Below, piece after piece: positions 46,251 to 57,680 of a stretch of 58,000 nucleotides of DNA. Source of the DNA: Cryptomeria japonica (taxonomy: Eukaryota > Streptophyta > Pinopsida > Cupressales > Cupressaceae); NCBI RefSeq assembly GCF_030272615.1, contig NC_081415.1:261952425-262010424 (forward strand), given 5' to 3'. The notes beneath the pieces are model-generated. The model was not told where the DNA came from, searched no databases, and saw only the letters and a program-made list of their open reading frames with translations. Each line of letters begins with the position of its first letter. Position 1 is the first letter of the stretch. Made by a program: the position numbers and the translations under genes.

Positions 46251-46587
46251 TACTCGGTCGAGTATAATGCCATGTGTAGTCATATAAATCTATCCATTTT
46301 AATTAAACGAATATTTTCTATTTATTTTATTAAAAACCCACTAGCCATCAATTAATTAAATTAACATTTAATTAATTCATCTTCAAACATTCTCCTGTTA
46401 ATTAAATAAATTATTCAATTTATTTCAATTAATTCATTAAACCAAATTCACAATCAATTAAATGAATAAATTCTATTTATTTTATTTAATCCTCTTTCCT
46501 CTTTTAAATAAATTAAATAAAACATTTATTTAAATCGTTAAATCCCCCCCACTTGCATTCTCCTAAAAATGCAACTTGCACCTATTT

Positions 46588-47724
46588 GTTGAAATAAATG
46601 AATTTTATTTTAATAAAAATCCTATTTTCCCTCACCCACCAAACCCACTTGCAATCCTAACCCCCTTCTAGATTTTTCTAACCCCTTCCTAATTAGCCTA
46701 ATCCATCCCCTAAATATTGTCACATTCCTAAGCAACTTGGAGTCACTTCTCAAAGACTTCAAAGTATTTGAAAAGTATTAAATGCTTTGTGTGTTCAACA
46801 ATTTAACCTCTAAAGTCTTCCAAACCACTTATGGCTCTTACATGACCATTAATGGTTAAATCCACTTGCACCCATGGTTAGGGACTTTGACCCCTAACTC
46901 AACCCTCATGTGACCCATGTGTCTCCTCAAGCATTTATTGCTTTGACCATGGTTATCCTCACTAACTCTTGCACAAGAGTTTATCCATTGGATAAAAGCA
47001 TTATTCTTTGGATAATGAATTTATTCACTCAACCCAACCTTAACCTTAACTCCCAAGTTAACTCTCAGGTCATGTCAAGCATTTAATGCTTCTTCCCTCT
47101 CCTCTCAACCTATCTCATGTTGACACTTGTCATCCTGGGATTGGGTTGAAAGCCCTCACATGGATTGAATATCATTCAATCCAGACCCTTGTTGAGATTA
47201 CTCAATCTCAACCATCCATTGCTCCATTTTTCCTATAAATAGAACCCATTTCTTCATAATCGAGATCCTGAAAACTTGTATGCATTTAATCTATAGTCAA
47301 TTTTAGAGAGCAATTTAGCATAAAATTACTAATATATTGTCATTTTAGACTAAAATAAATCTTAGTTCATTTCATAGCATCTCATATTTAGCTTATTTTT
47401 ACACTTGCATAGCATAAGTTTATAAGAATTTCAATCTTGAATCTCGAGAAGACATCCATAGTGCAAAAAGTTGCTGAGAACTGCACTCATTTGGAAAGTT
47501 GGAGAGGAGAGGAACAAGGGAGGAGGAGCTACAAGCATGATGGATGGCATTTGGAGATGCCTTGTTGCATTTGTTTTCTTTGTCAAATGTTCTATTTTGC
47601 TTTTAATGTCTCTCTTGATATGTCTGCTTAGATTAATCTTTGGTTGTTAACACTAACGTTTGTTTCTTGTGTTCTTGTGTGTGTTCCATACCAAAGATCT
47701 TCTAATCCTTTTTGTAGAGCATCA
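46588..47724 (+). mobile_element. 5' LTR of the Tat-type Gypsy element (start approximate)
   Basis: A candidate start TGTTGAAATAAATG at 46588 follows an AT-rich, AATTAAATAAA-rich stretch that may itself belong to the LTR. A TATA box TATAAATAGAACCC lies at 47233. The LTR ends near AGAGCATCA (47724), two bases before the primer site. The end is better supported than the start. The 64-codon frame at 47437-47631 is LTR sequence. Confidence 0.5.
47233..47242 (+). promoter_or_regulatory. TATA box of the Tat LTR
   Basis: CCTATAAATAGAACCC, a strong plant TATA context, about 490 bp before the LTR end. Confidence 0.7.
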
Positions 47725-47726
47725 TT

Positions 47727-47744
47727 TGGTGAACCCGACATGAA
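47727..47744 (+). promoter_or_regulatory. primer binding site of the Tat element
   Basis: TGGTGAACCCGACATGAA begins with the TGG expected opposite a tRNA CCA end. I cannot assign the tRNA. Confidence 0.5.
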
Positions 47745-47830
47745 CCCCGACAACAATTTTTTTTTACAACTAACTTTTTGACCGTTTAGCTTGACACACA
47801 GGTTGTGCTTCGGCCCTTTTGTTCATTCTT

Positions 47831-48064
47831 TAGCGCTATTGTCATTTAGTATTCTAGTGCTTTTATTTTTACAATAGCGCTATTGTCCAAAGTTTAACGC
47901 TTATGTCTATATTCTAGCACTTTTGTCTTTTTATTAGCACTTTTGTTTATGTTTTAGCGCATTTGTCCTTCTGCATTAATATCTAGCTTTAGCGCTTGTG
48001 TCTATACGTTCGCGCTTTTGTGTTAAGTAGCACTTTTGTTTTCACACAGAGTAGCGCTATTGTA
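47831..48064 (+). repeat. cluster of eleven TAGCGCTTTTGTC-like motifs
   Basis: Copies at about 47831, 47855, 47875, 47895, 47915, 47935, 47955, 47990, 48010, 48029 and 48052. Variants are TAGCGCTATTGTC, TAGTGCTTTTATT, TAACGCTTATGTC, TAGCACTTTTGTC, TAGCGCATTTGTC and TAGCGCTTGTGTC. Spacing is mostly 20-24 bp, close to two helical turns. The core AGCGCT is a palindrome. The cluster lies in the leader, about 90 bp after the primer site. Confidence 0.85.
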
Positions 48065-50365
48065 ACAGGATGTTGTAAAAAAGGCCTTGTAACCGATAAA
48101 AAAAAAATTAGGGTTGTGGAAGCCCACCATATATTCAGATTTTACTAACTTTTAATTTCGTGTGCAGGAACTTGAAAATTTTCATTTGGTGCTTAAAAAT
48201 CAACCGCAGAAACACTTTATTTTTTGTGCTCTAAAAGTCACAAACAAATTTGCTTTCATTGCAAGTTAGGATTCACTTATATTTGGTGCTTAAAAGTAAG
48301 ACAAGACAAATCTCATTTCTTGCATCAAACTTAAGGAAATTCACAATCAACACTTCAATTTTGTCCAAGTAAAAAGAACAATCAACTTGTCGTATTTTGC
48401 AAAACGATTTACTTCATGCATTCGTGTTTCAATTTCAGTTGACTAGGATTTCAAATTCCTAGTTTACTCAAACATATTGCCTTTGAAGTTAAAAAGAACA
48501 TCATGGTTGTTCGAGCAACATCTCCAAATAGATAGAACATCATTGCAATGACAAGTTAAAAAGAACAAGTGTATTTTGTGTTTGGCACACTTGTGCAAAA
48601 GAGTTTGTTGAGTGGTCCTACTTCTAATACACACTATCCTCTCCCTTGGCTTTCATGGTCCTAGGTGCAAGAGAAAAGTGTTAGTAACACTCAAAATTTT
48701 ATGTTTTTAAGAGAGTCTTGCCAAGAGACACATCACTCTTGGGAACGACCTCGCATGGTAAATCCTTCAAGCCACTATAGAAATCAGGTGAGAGCGAAAG
48801 TTGTTGCCTTGGGTATAGTTGTTTCTACAGTGTAACTTGTCGAAAGGGAAAATGGGCCCCACCACAAGTTACAAGGCTCTTAAGTGAGTCAATGCAGAAT
48901 GAACTTATGTCCAAAGACATCAAAAATTACTAAACACCTTTATGTAGTAGCCCACCCGTTCTATTGATTGAGGATATTTGTGTTAAATTCAGTGCAAGAG
49001 CATAGAAGGTTTTGCTCCCAAGATACTCACCATACATATTTCCTTGAGTAGAAAAATAGCTTTTTGAAAGGTTACTTGTAGCCTGATAAAAGTGGTGACT
49101 CCACCATCATAGGGATCATCTATTTTTTATGCTCATGCAAGGCTTAGTATATCACATCCTTACCTGCCATAGCGGGATTCATAAGGTATGTAGTACCAAA
49201 GTTGAAGAAATATCAAGATGTGGGCTGAAATTATCGCAACTGGCCATTTGACCTTAGGGATAAAGAATGTTTGAAGTGTTTTTCATTTTGAGTCAAGACC
49301 AGTGCAAATTGAGTTGACTTCAGGCTTTGGAAAACACCTAAAAATACATTTGAAGGAAAGGGTCATAAAAATTTCAAAGGATTGGGTTGATCTAGACCCA
49401 CACCTATTTTGCCTTTTGAGGCAACATTCTTGTGTTTGTGTTCTTGCTTTGTTTTCTTGTCAAAAGAAAAATCAAAACTCAGTTCCAAAAACAAGTATTC
49501 ATCCAACATAAACATTTTCAAAATACCAACAAAAGTATCAAACTATATGACCATTCTTCACATCTTGAGAAAGAAGAATCCTCATCAACACATCAACTTG
49601 AAGAAAAGACCATTAAGCTCAAAGGCTTTTATGAAAAGGAGGAAATTCTTCTATCTTAATAGACAAATCTTTGTCTCTCATAGAAACTTCTTACATCACA
49701 TGCATCTATACCTTCAAGGAAAATCAAATGAGTTTGATCAAGAGTCATTAAACCGTACAACTTTTACTCAATATAGAACTTTGAGTTATCATCAAAATAA
49801 GGGAGGCAAGATCAATCCTGCCTTCTTTCTAGATATTTGTATCACATATAACTCAGCTAGGGTAGAATCACCAACCCTTGAACAAGAAGAGGAAGAGTTT
49901 GTTCCTTTTGTAACACAAAGTTTCTATTGAAGTTAACATTTCATCCATTTCCCACATTCACATCTCATCAAATCCATTCCAACTCTCAAAACATCAAGAG
50001 GTTTTTGTCCTAAGTTCTCTTTCGATATTGCTTGAATCAAACACAATACATCACTTTTTAGAGTGTCTCTACATCTAGGATAAACTCATCCTAACAGGCA
50101 TTTCTATGCAGGTTAAAACTAGTCTATGAGTGAATCCTCTCATTACTAGGTAGTTGGGTCTGTAACACATCTCACATCTCTCTAAACCTTATCACATCAA
50201 ACATTGCCAATCAAACACAACAAATAATTCAAGGAAGAACTTTGGTAGCACCTACCTTTAGTGCTAGAGATCCATATGCAAAACACTTTACCAAACATCA
50301 ATCTTTCATTCCATCACCCACTCATCGTCATTTTCACGAAACTTCAACAAAAACTTATAAACAAA
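48065..50365 (+). other. long untranslated leader of the Tat element
   Basis: About 2.3 kb between the motif cluster and gag. ATTTGGTGCTTAAAA occurs twice (about 48184 and 48281). An open frame of 173 codons at 49409-49930 (Lys/Asn/Ser-rich, ending EQEEEEFVPFVTQSFY) has no known domain. Ogre-type Tat elements carry an extra ORF upstream of gag, so it may be a remnant of such an ORF. Confidence 0.5.
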
Positions 50366-51924
50366 ATGGCTCATACCAAATCAATGTCTAGACAACAAGA
50401 AATTGAAGAGGAAGAGGAGGAAAATATTAATGAATTCCAAGAAGCCCTTAGAGGAAATGCGAATGATGAAAATCCAAGTACTCCTACTGCTGTGGCAACA
50501 AAAAGGGCACAACACAACCCTCTCTTTAATAGAATTTTTGATGAAATACTCAAGAGAAATGTTGATGCTCACTTTTTAAGACTTGCTCAAGAGGGGGCTA
50601 AACTACCCTCTGACTTTGATGTTGCACAACTAAGACAAGAATCAAAATGCCAAAGTCATAATGAGGATGAAAGAGGTCGAGATCACATTAGATATAACCT
50701 TCTTCAAGGTAATCCCCCACCTCCTCCTCCTCCAAATGAAATAGACATGTTGCGGAAACAAGTCGAAAATCTCGCCCAACAACTTCATAGTGGTGTAAAA
50801 ACTAATCAATTTTGACTCAATGACATTTGTCCCTATCCCTTTGATAGGAATCTTCATATGCCACATTTTCCACAAGGGTTTGAAACACCCAAGTTCGAAA
50901 AGTACCGAGAAAAGGAGACCCTTGTGATCATGTTAGAGAATTCCATTCAACTTGCCTCGAAGTGGCATATGAGGACACATACCTAATGTGACTCTTTCCC
51001 CAAAGTTTGGGAGGAACAACCACATCATGGTTTTCCCGACTACCAGGTGGCATTAGGACCTTCGAAGAACTAGTCCAGAAGTTCCTAGCACATTACTCAC
51101 ACAACATTGAACGTGATATCACCATGGCTGATCTATGTAACACCAAGCAAAAACCAGGTGAGCTATTTTCAGTCTTTCTGCAATGATGGCGTCAAATGTC
51201 TAGCAGACGTTCTCTTCAATTACCTGAACAAGAACTGGTGGAAATATTTATTTCCAACTTAAATGACGAAATGGAATTTCACCTAGATGTAAAAGACACA
51301 AACTCTTTCAATGACATGATCACCAAAGGTTTAAAATGTGAACGGGCTCTCATAAAAAAAGGGCTTATCAAGATATACAATGAGCCAAAGGATGGCCCTC
51401 ACCCACACTTCAATAGTGATAAGCCTAATTTCTAGAATAAAAAGAAAAACAGCATCAATGACGAGGTTGTGGATGCAAGAACTATCAAAAGTGCACAACC
51501 TGTGGTCCAATTTATAGGACAAAACCCCCCACCCAAGAATAACACAGTTGCTCCTCTAAATCAAGGACACAATATATCTCAAGAGGAACCCAGACAACAT
51601 CAGCAAAATTTAAAACCAAAACGAACATAGACTCCCTTAGGGGAACCCATTGAAACAATGTTACATCAGTTGGTTTCTCAAAATCTAGTGACCTTACCCA
51701 AAACATCAAACTACAAACCTCAAGTTAAACCTTCATGGTGGAGAGATACTGAACATTGCAATTTCCATCAAGGGAAAGGGCATGAGACAAGAAATTATCA
51801 TAGATTGAAATATCTTATTCAGGATCTTATTGACCGACGTGAAATCGAAATCAAAGGACATGACCCAAAGACAATAAACAATGATCATCTCATGTTTAAA
51901 AATCCACTTCCATCACACGATTAA
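50366..51924 (+). pseudogene. Gag of the Tat-type Gypsy element
   Basis: It starts at ATG 50366 (MAHTKSMSRQQEIEEEEEENINEF). An acidic N-terminal part, a PPPPPPP stretch and a short coiled coil (IDMLRKQVENLAQQLHS) run to a stop at 50813. It continues as LNDICPYPFDRNLHMPHFPQGFETPKFEKY, changes frame, then gives the Retrotrans_gag core (LFPQSLGGTTTSWFSRLPGG-like; FEELVQKFLAHYSHNIERDI) and KCERALIKKG. The C-terminal WWRDTEHCNFHQGKGHETRNYHRLKYLIQDLI is the typical Tat Cys-His knuckle 'C-x-FHxxxGHxTxxCxxLKxxIEDLI' with the last Cys changed to Tyr. Gag forms the virus-like particle. At least five stops and frameshifts make it inactive. Confidence 0.85.
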
Positions 51925-52379
51925 AGGGGTCTTTCCACTTTAGGGAGAAACACAGATACCACTGATTATATGCAAGCGTGTATAATTACATTGTGAATCA
52001 CCTATATGATGTCAGTGAGCAAATTGCAACTATTACCATCAAAAATCTCAGTTCTAACTGCAATGTTATTACACATCACGACAAGATCACCATAAAAGCA
52101 GCTCCACAAGGCACTCCATCTATCCCAAAGTAGTATAACCTTATGGATCAATTAGATAAAACACCCGCATTGATATCTATCTTAGAGCTATTGCACCTAT
52201 CTCCATCTCATAAAATAATCTTGGATCAATCTCTCCAAGAGGCGTCAGTTCCTACAAACCTAAACATAGATCAGTTCCAAGCTATGGTTGGCAATCTAAG
52301 GTCATCACCTTGTCTCACATTCTTTGAAAGTGACAATACATCCTTCCAGCAACCTCACAACGCCTCAGTCCATATCGAA

Positions 52380-52780
52380 GGGTTTATCAACCAACATAGG
52401 ATCAAGTGAGTCTTGATCACTAATGGAGCAGGCCTGAATATCTGTACACTACAATTAGTCATAACTTTGGGATATGCAATTGAATCAGTGGATCCCCACA
52501 AGAAGATAACAATCAAAGCCTATGATGATGCATAGCGCTCATCCAAAGGAGTTGTTGTGCTACCAATCCAAGTGGGCCCTGTGGTGAAACACATCATCTG
52601 TCAAGTTCTGGACCTTTCTCTGCCATACAATTTGTTGTTAGGAAGACCTTGGATACATGCCATGCAAGTCGTTCCATCCACCTACCATCAGTGTATCAAG
52701 TTCCCGCATAATGGTGTATAAATTACAATCCTGGGCGATGTAAACCCCTTTGCATATTGTCACAATTTCAATCATCAACC
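52380..52780 (+). pseudogene. aspartic protease domain of the Tat element
   Basis: TNGAGLNICTLQLVITLGYAIESVDPHKKITIKAYDD, then LPIQVGPVVKHIICQVLDLSLPYNLLLGRPWIHAM. This is the retropepsin-like fold of Gypsy elements ('D-GAxLNI ... YNLLLGRPWIH'). The catalytic Asp is Asn (AAT for GAT), a G-to-A change, so the domain is catalytically dead. Two stops (TAG near 52533, TAA at 52720) also interrupt it. It would release Gag and Pol products by cleavage. Confidence 0.82.
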
Positions 52781-52889
52781 GAAGATAACCGTTCCCAACA
52801 ACAAAGAAACCATCTCATCCACATCATATGTAAGTCCAGCCTCTCTTTCCAGTTCAAACACCACTATACCCAAGCAAGAGAAGCTCAAG

Positions 52890-54458
52890 ATGAAAATAGC
52901 AGAGGAAGGTCCTAGGGAGTACAATTTAAGCCAACTCTTTTGTGTTGGACAAGTGCCTCCTTCTCCAAGAACTCATGGTAAACCTCAACAGTTACTTCAA
53001 ACACCACTGGTCCATCTAGCATGCACTTTGACATCTTTCATCCTTGGAAAGAGTAAAGAAGAAGAGACCAGAGATGAAGACTTAGCATAATGGATCTATA
53101 AAGATCCTATCACCATGAACCTCCCACAAGCTAAGCTTCCCACATATCTGTATGGAAAAGGCCTTCTCATTATGCAAAGAATGGGTTATGATGGTCAAAG
53201 TTCTTTAGGACCTTGCAAGCAAGGATGAAATGAGCCGCTACAGCCAAAGTTAAAGCCCAAAGATAACACAGGCTTAGGCTTTCAAAAGGCGATCCTTCTT
53301 AAACTCAGATTCAAAGGTAAACCCAACAAACCTCTATATAAGCCTACTACAAACATAAAGAGGTCACCTTTGATTATATCAACAGCACCACAAACCACAC
53401 CAACTACCCCACTAAGGCTAAAAATCCTAGTAAAAACATCCACAATACCAATCATCCCACCAATCAAACCAATGATCCCATCAACCACAACAACCGCATC
53501 AACAACACCACTAGCACTATCAGAACCCCCAACAGTATCTACAACACGGGCAATTCTAGCAGAAGAAGTAGATTCAACACTACAAATACTCCCGGTATCA
53601 GATTCTTTGATCCCCATAATTCTTCCTGCAACACCGATCATTTCATCTACAATTGTACATCAGCCGATCACACCTGCAGTGTTTAACTCAAAGGATATCC
53701 CAGTATGGTATAGTAATCGGATACTGGAAAGCGACTCAGAGACTGACTCACATGAGTGGGAATTTGATTCTGTCCAGCTTAATACTTCAGATGAGGAAGA
53801 CACATCACTACCTCCACCTCATAAAGACATCCCTATTTACAGAGAAGCATAGATAAAGACCTCTTGGATTCCTGAACTGGAAACTTCTTCCACAGACCCT
53901 ATGTCACATCCTACGCCTGATTCTGACAGGGAGAGTACCATCAACAACCTTCACCACAACGTCTTGACCCTCACTAACACATCTCATGAACTTAACCTAA
54001 TTGATGAGGTAATGCCCATTATCCATCCTGAACTCATCAAATGGAACCAACCTAATCCCCCATGCCTTGACCACTTCCAAAACGATGAGGCAATCATTAA
54101 CTTTTTGGAACTACGGGATAACATACCAAGCGGGGATCACAAAGTTGGATTCGCCATTGAACTTAATAGCGCAACATACTTCGGGGTGGATGCCAAACCT
54201 TTCAGCAGCAAAAATATAATAATAAAATATGGATCTTCTAGTGAAAACCACACTGTGGCACTGTTTGATCCCAAAAAGGTAAAAAGAAAGAGCGTATCAA
54301 ATGGTGAAAACCTCTTTGAGGCACTAGAGGATGAAATGTTTGACATGCCCCCTCTAGTACACAGCGGGAATGATCAACAATTCTTATTGAGGAAACAAAA
54401 TAATACAAAGTGGGGACTCCTGAAACTCCTCACCACATACATTTGGCATCTCTTTTAA
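52890..54458 (+). pseudogene. protease-RT linker of the Tat polyprotein
   Basis: Low-complexity linker between protease and RT. 53370-53852 is rich in Thr, Pro and Ile (TTPTTPLRLKILVKTSTIP). After a TAG at 53850 the same frame continues to 54458 with ELIKWNQPNPPCLDHFQND and GDHKVGFAIELNSATYFG. A frameshift near 54400 leads into the RT. Such long linkers are usual in Tat elements. Confidence 0.65.
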
Positions 54459-55210
54459 CTCTAGAGGAACAACCTAGGTTTGTTGAATTCTTCAAAAAGC
54501 GTCAGATCAACTTTGCATGGTCATATGTAGATATGCCTGGACTTGATCTTGATTTAGTCATGCATCATCTCGTCGTAGCAGAAGGAGTCAAGCCTGTCAA
54601 GTGGAAACTTCGCAAGATGCATCCCCAGATCCCGGTACTAGTCAAAGCAGAACTTAAGAAACTCCTAGATGTTGGTTTTATTAGACCAATTGATTATGCA
54701 GATTGGATATCCAATATTGTGCCTATCGGCAAACCAAATGGGGGCATCCGTATCTGTATTGACTTTAGAGATCTGAACAAAGCATGTCCTAAAGATGACT
54801 TCCCCCTACCAAACATCAACATAATAGTGGACCTAACAGCAAGACATGCCATGCTTTCACTCATGGATGGCTTTTCAGGGTACAATCAGATAAAGATCAC
54901 ACCAGAGGATCAACATAAGACGGCCTTCACATGTCCATGGGGAACATACTGCTGGAATATAATGCCTTTTGGTCTAAAGAATGTAGGAGCGACCTATCAA
55001 AGAGCAATGACCACCATCTTCCATGACATGATGCATACCATAATGGAAGATTATGTTGATGACTTACTGGCAAAATCACTAACAAGAGAAGGTCATCTAG
55101 AAATATTAGAGAAAATCTTTGATATACTAGAACAATATCATGTTCGACTCAACCCAAAGAAATGTGTCTTTGGAGTAACCTCAGGGAAGCTTCTAGGATA
55201 CATTGTCTGA
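54410..55210 (+). pseudogene. reverse transcriptase domain of the Tat element
   Basis: The best preserved part, 266 codons open. FAWSYVDMPGLD and VKWKLRKMHPQIPVLVKAELKKLLDVGFIRP lead to NGGIRICIDFRDLNKACPKDDFPLP (fingers). The catalytic Asp residues are in LMDGFSGYNQI and in YVDDLL; both sites are intact. ITPEDQHKTAFTCPWGTY and MPFGLKNVGATYQRAM are standard Gypsy RT motifs. A TGA after GKLLGYIV (usual next residue Arg, CGA) ends the frame. It copies the element RNA into DNA in the cytoplasm. Sequence style fits the Tat lineage (Ogre/Retand). Confidence 0.93.
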
Positions 55211-55720
55211 AGCAAAGGCATTGAGGTCGATCCAGCAAAGGTCAAGGCAATCATGGATATGCCACCTCCATGGAACATCAACTAGCTAAAGACATTACAA
55301 GGACAACTTCAATCCATCTGAAGGTTCATTGCACAACTGGCAGATAAGTGTCACCCCTTTACACACTTACTACACAATAACATCCATTTTCAATGGGATA
55401 TCAGATGCCAACAAGCATTCCAGATGCTTAAAGACTATCTCATGAATACACCATTGCTGATCCCACCAGATCCGAGCAGACCTCTATTGCTCTATATTTC
55501 AGCAACAAGTACATCATTGGGAGTACTACTGGCACAACATAATGCAGAAGGGAAAGAGTGTGCTATCTACTACATCTCTCGCACACTGGTTGGCTATGAA
55601 CTCAATTACACAGCTATCGAGCAAGCTTGCCTAGCATGTAATCTTGGCAACTACTAAACTGTGACACTATCTATTAACACATAAAGTAAAACTCATTGCC
55701 AAGATCGATCCACTAAAGTA
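55211..55720 (+). pseudogene. RNase H domain (first) of the Tat element
   Basis: After the TGA the frame continues SKGIEVDPAKVKAIMDMPPP, then LADKCHPFTHLLHNNIHFQWD, and LLIPPDPSRPLLLYISATSTSLGVLLAQ with ECAIYYISRTLVGYELNYTAIEQACLA. This is the standard Gypsy RT-RNase H segment. The usual 'LYLAxSxxAVSAVLVQ' is recognisable. Stops occur near 55285, 55321 and 55656. Confidence 0.85.
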
Positions 55721-55919
55721 CTTACTTAGCAAAGCAACATTGACAGGCCGCTTGGCCAAATGGGTGATGATTCTAAGTGAATTTGACATTGAGTATGTGG
55801 ACAATAAGGCTATCAAGGGTCAATTTATTGTAGATCAATTAGCCGACGCTCCCCTCATAGGCGATCGTCCTCTCATTTCCAATTTTCCAAATGAAGAGAT
55901 ATTCATGATCATAGCAACA

Positions 55920-56310
55920 CAACCCTAGAAACTATACTTTGATGGTTCATACACTAGGCATGGCTCGGGGGCAGGTATCTTGTTTATCACACCTCAAGGT
56001 GACAGCATCCCTAAGTCTTACAGGCTCACATTTTCATGTACAAATAACATAGCTGAGTATGAAGCCTTGATTACAGGACTCAGACTAGCCATACAATGGA
56101 AATTGAAAGAGCTACAGCTATATGGCGACTCCCAACTGGTCATCCGACAAGTAACAGATGAATATCAGACCAAGGATGACAAACTCATGTCGTACAAACA
56201 AATGGTGGACAATTTAAAGGCATCATTCACTACTATCACCTTTGAGCAGATACCCAGAGATCAGAATCAAGCTGCTGACGCTATGGTTACCATTGCATCT
56301 CTCCTAGATC
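55920..56310 (+). pseudogene. second (archaeal-type) RNase H of the Tat element
   Basis: LYFDGSYTRHGSGAGILFITPQG, CTNNIAEYEALITGLRLA, LQLYGDSQLVIRQV and IPRDQNQAADAM form a complete aRNH domain with the D-E-D-D residues (DGS, AEYEA, GDSQ, AADA) in place. An additional aRNH between RNase H and integrase is diagnostic of Tat elements. The only clear break is a TAG just before it (P-stop-KLYFDG for PWKLYFDG, TGG to TAG). Confidence 0.92.
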
Positions 56311-56529
56311 TTCCACAGAATTCAACACGCTACGAGTTCTTGGTCGAACAACTTTGGATTCCTACTTATCATATCCCTGAATCCGAGATGATATGTCACC
56401 TTGTCGGTTCTGAATCCCCATGGTATGGTGAGTACTATACCTACCCCCACAATCACACCCTTCCACCAAACCAATCGAATAACCAACGTAAAACTTTCAT
56501 TCGCCAAACCGCTTGATATACCATTATTG

Positions 56530-57310
56530 TTGAAACCCTATACCGATGTAGTCTTGATGGTACTCTCCTTCGATGTCTGGAACGGGATGAGATAACAAAG
56601 GCCTTGGAAGAAGTACATGAAGGAATTTGTGGGACTCATTCAAGTGGTCCTTCCTTAGCAAAGAAGATCATGCGCGTTGGATACTATTAGCCATCCATGG
56701 AAAAAGACTCCTACTACTTTGTCAGAAAATGCAAGAAATGCCAAGTTCATGGAGACCTGATACATGCACCATAATAGGAATTGCAACCCATCACAACACC
56801 ATGGCCTTTTTGTCAATAGGGACTTGACCTTGTGGGTAAAATCCATCCATCTTCATCCAACAACCATAAGTTTATCATTACCGCCACCAAATATTTCACA
56901 AAGTGGATCGAAAATGTTCCACTTACCCAAGTCACCGACAAGTAGATCACCTCATTTATCCTTAATTACATCATATGTCGGTATGGTGTACCCATGTCCA
57001 TCATCACAAATAATGGTCTTCCTTTCAAAAGTTAAGATGTCTGTGAGCTCTGTGAGAAGTTTCATATCCAACACCTCTTTTTCACTCCCTATTACCCACA
57101 AGGCAATGGTCAGGCTGAAGCATCGAACAAGAACATATTGAGAATCCTTAAGAAGACAGTCAATGATGTCGGTCATGATTGGCATGTTCAATTGAATCCA
57201 GCGCTATGGGCGTATCGAACTAGCATTCGAACCCCTACAGGCACAACTCCCTACTCACTAGTCTATGGTGCAAAAGTTATCCTTCCTATTGAGGTCGAGA
57301 TACCATCTCT
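56530..57310 (+). pseudogene. integrase of the Tat element
   Basis: The zinc-binding HHCC part reads, over frames, [26 protein letters not shown] ... CKKC (56615-56740). The catalytic core has D in GLDLVGKI (about 56828), then IITNNGLPF (about 57000), where the second catalytic Asp is Asn, and the Glu in QGNGQAEASNK (about 57100). HVQLNPALWAYRTSIRTPTGTTPYSLVYGAKVILPIEVEIPSL follows. Many stops are present (TAG, TGA). It would insert the cDNA in the genome. With the D-to-N change it cannot be active. Confidence 0.88.
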
Positions 57311-57680
57311 ATGAGTTTCCTTGCACAATCTCATAGATGACTAAGCCTACAAAGTATCGCGTCTTCAAGACTTAGAGCTACTTGATGAGAAGCAACAAGC
57401 TGCATACAACCACCTCAAGGCCTATCAGCAATGCATGAGTAGGAGCTATAATCATCGAGTTAGACCTCGTACATTTGAGGTAGGTGATCTTATTCTTCAA
57501 GAGAATCCTCATAACCAATCAAACAGAGAACATCAGGGAAAGTTTAAATCGAACTAGCTGGGTCCATATGTTATCACTGTTGTATTTGGGTCTAAGGCAT
57601 ATTAGTTGGCTACTTCAGAAGGAGAACCGCTAGTAGATCCGATCAACCACATGCACCTCAAACGATTTTATACATAAGAT
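57311..57680 (+). pseudogene. integrase C-terminal region
   Basis: HNLIDD, LQDLELLDEKQQAAYNHLKAYQQCMSRSYNHRVRPRTFEVGDLILQ, then GPYVITVVFGSKAY and GEPLVDPINHMHLKRFYT to a TAA at 57674. 'SYNxRVRxRxFxVGDLVL ... GPYxI ... G... LKRFYT' is the normal C-terminus of Gypsy integrases, where the SH3-like domain binds DNA. Confidence 0.85.

Noticed and set aside
47437-47631. 64-codon frame
   Set aside because: It lies between the TATA box and the primer site of the Tat element, i.e. within the LTR R/U5.
47831-48064. CRISPR-like array
   Set aside because: The repeats are 13 bp and degenerate, the spacers are about 10 bp, and the host is a plant; it is a motif cluster in a retrotransposon leader.
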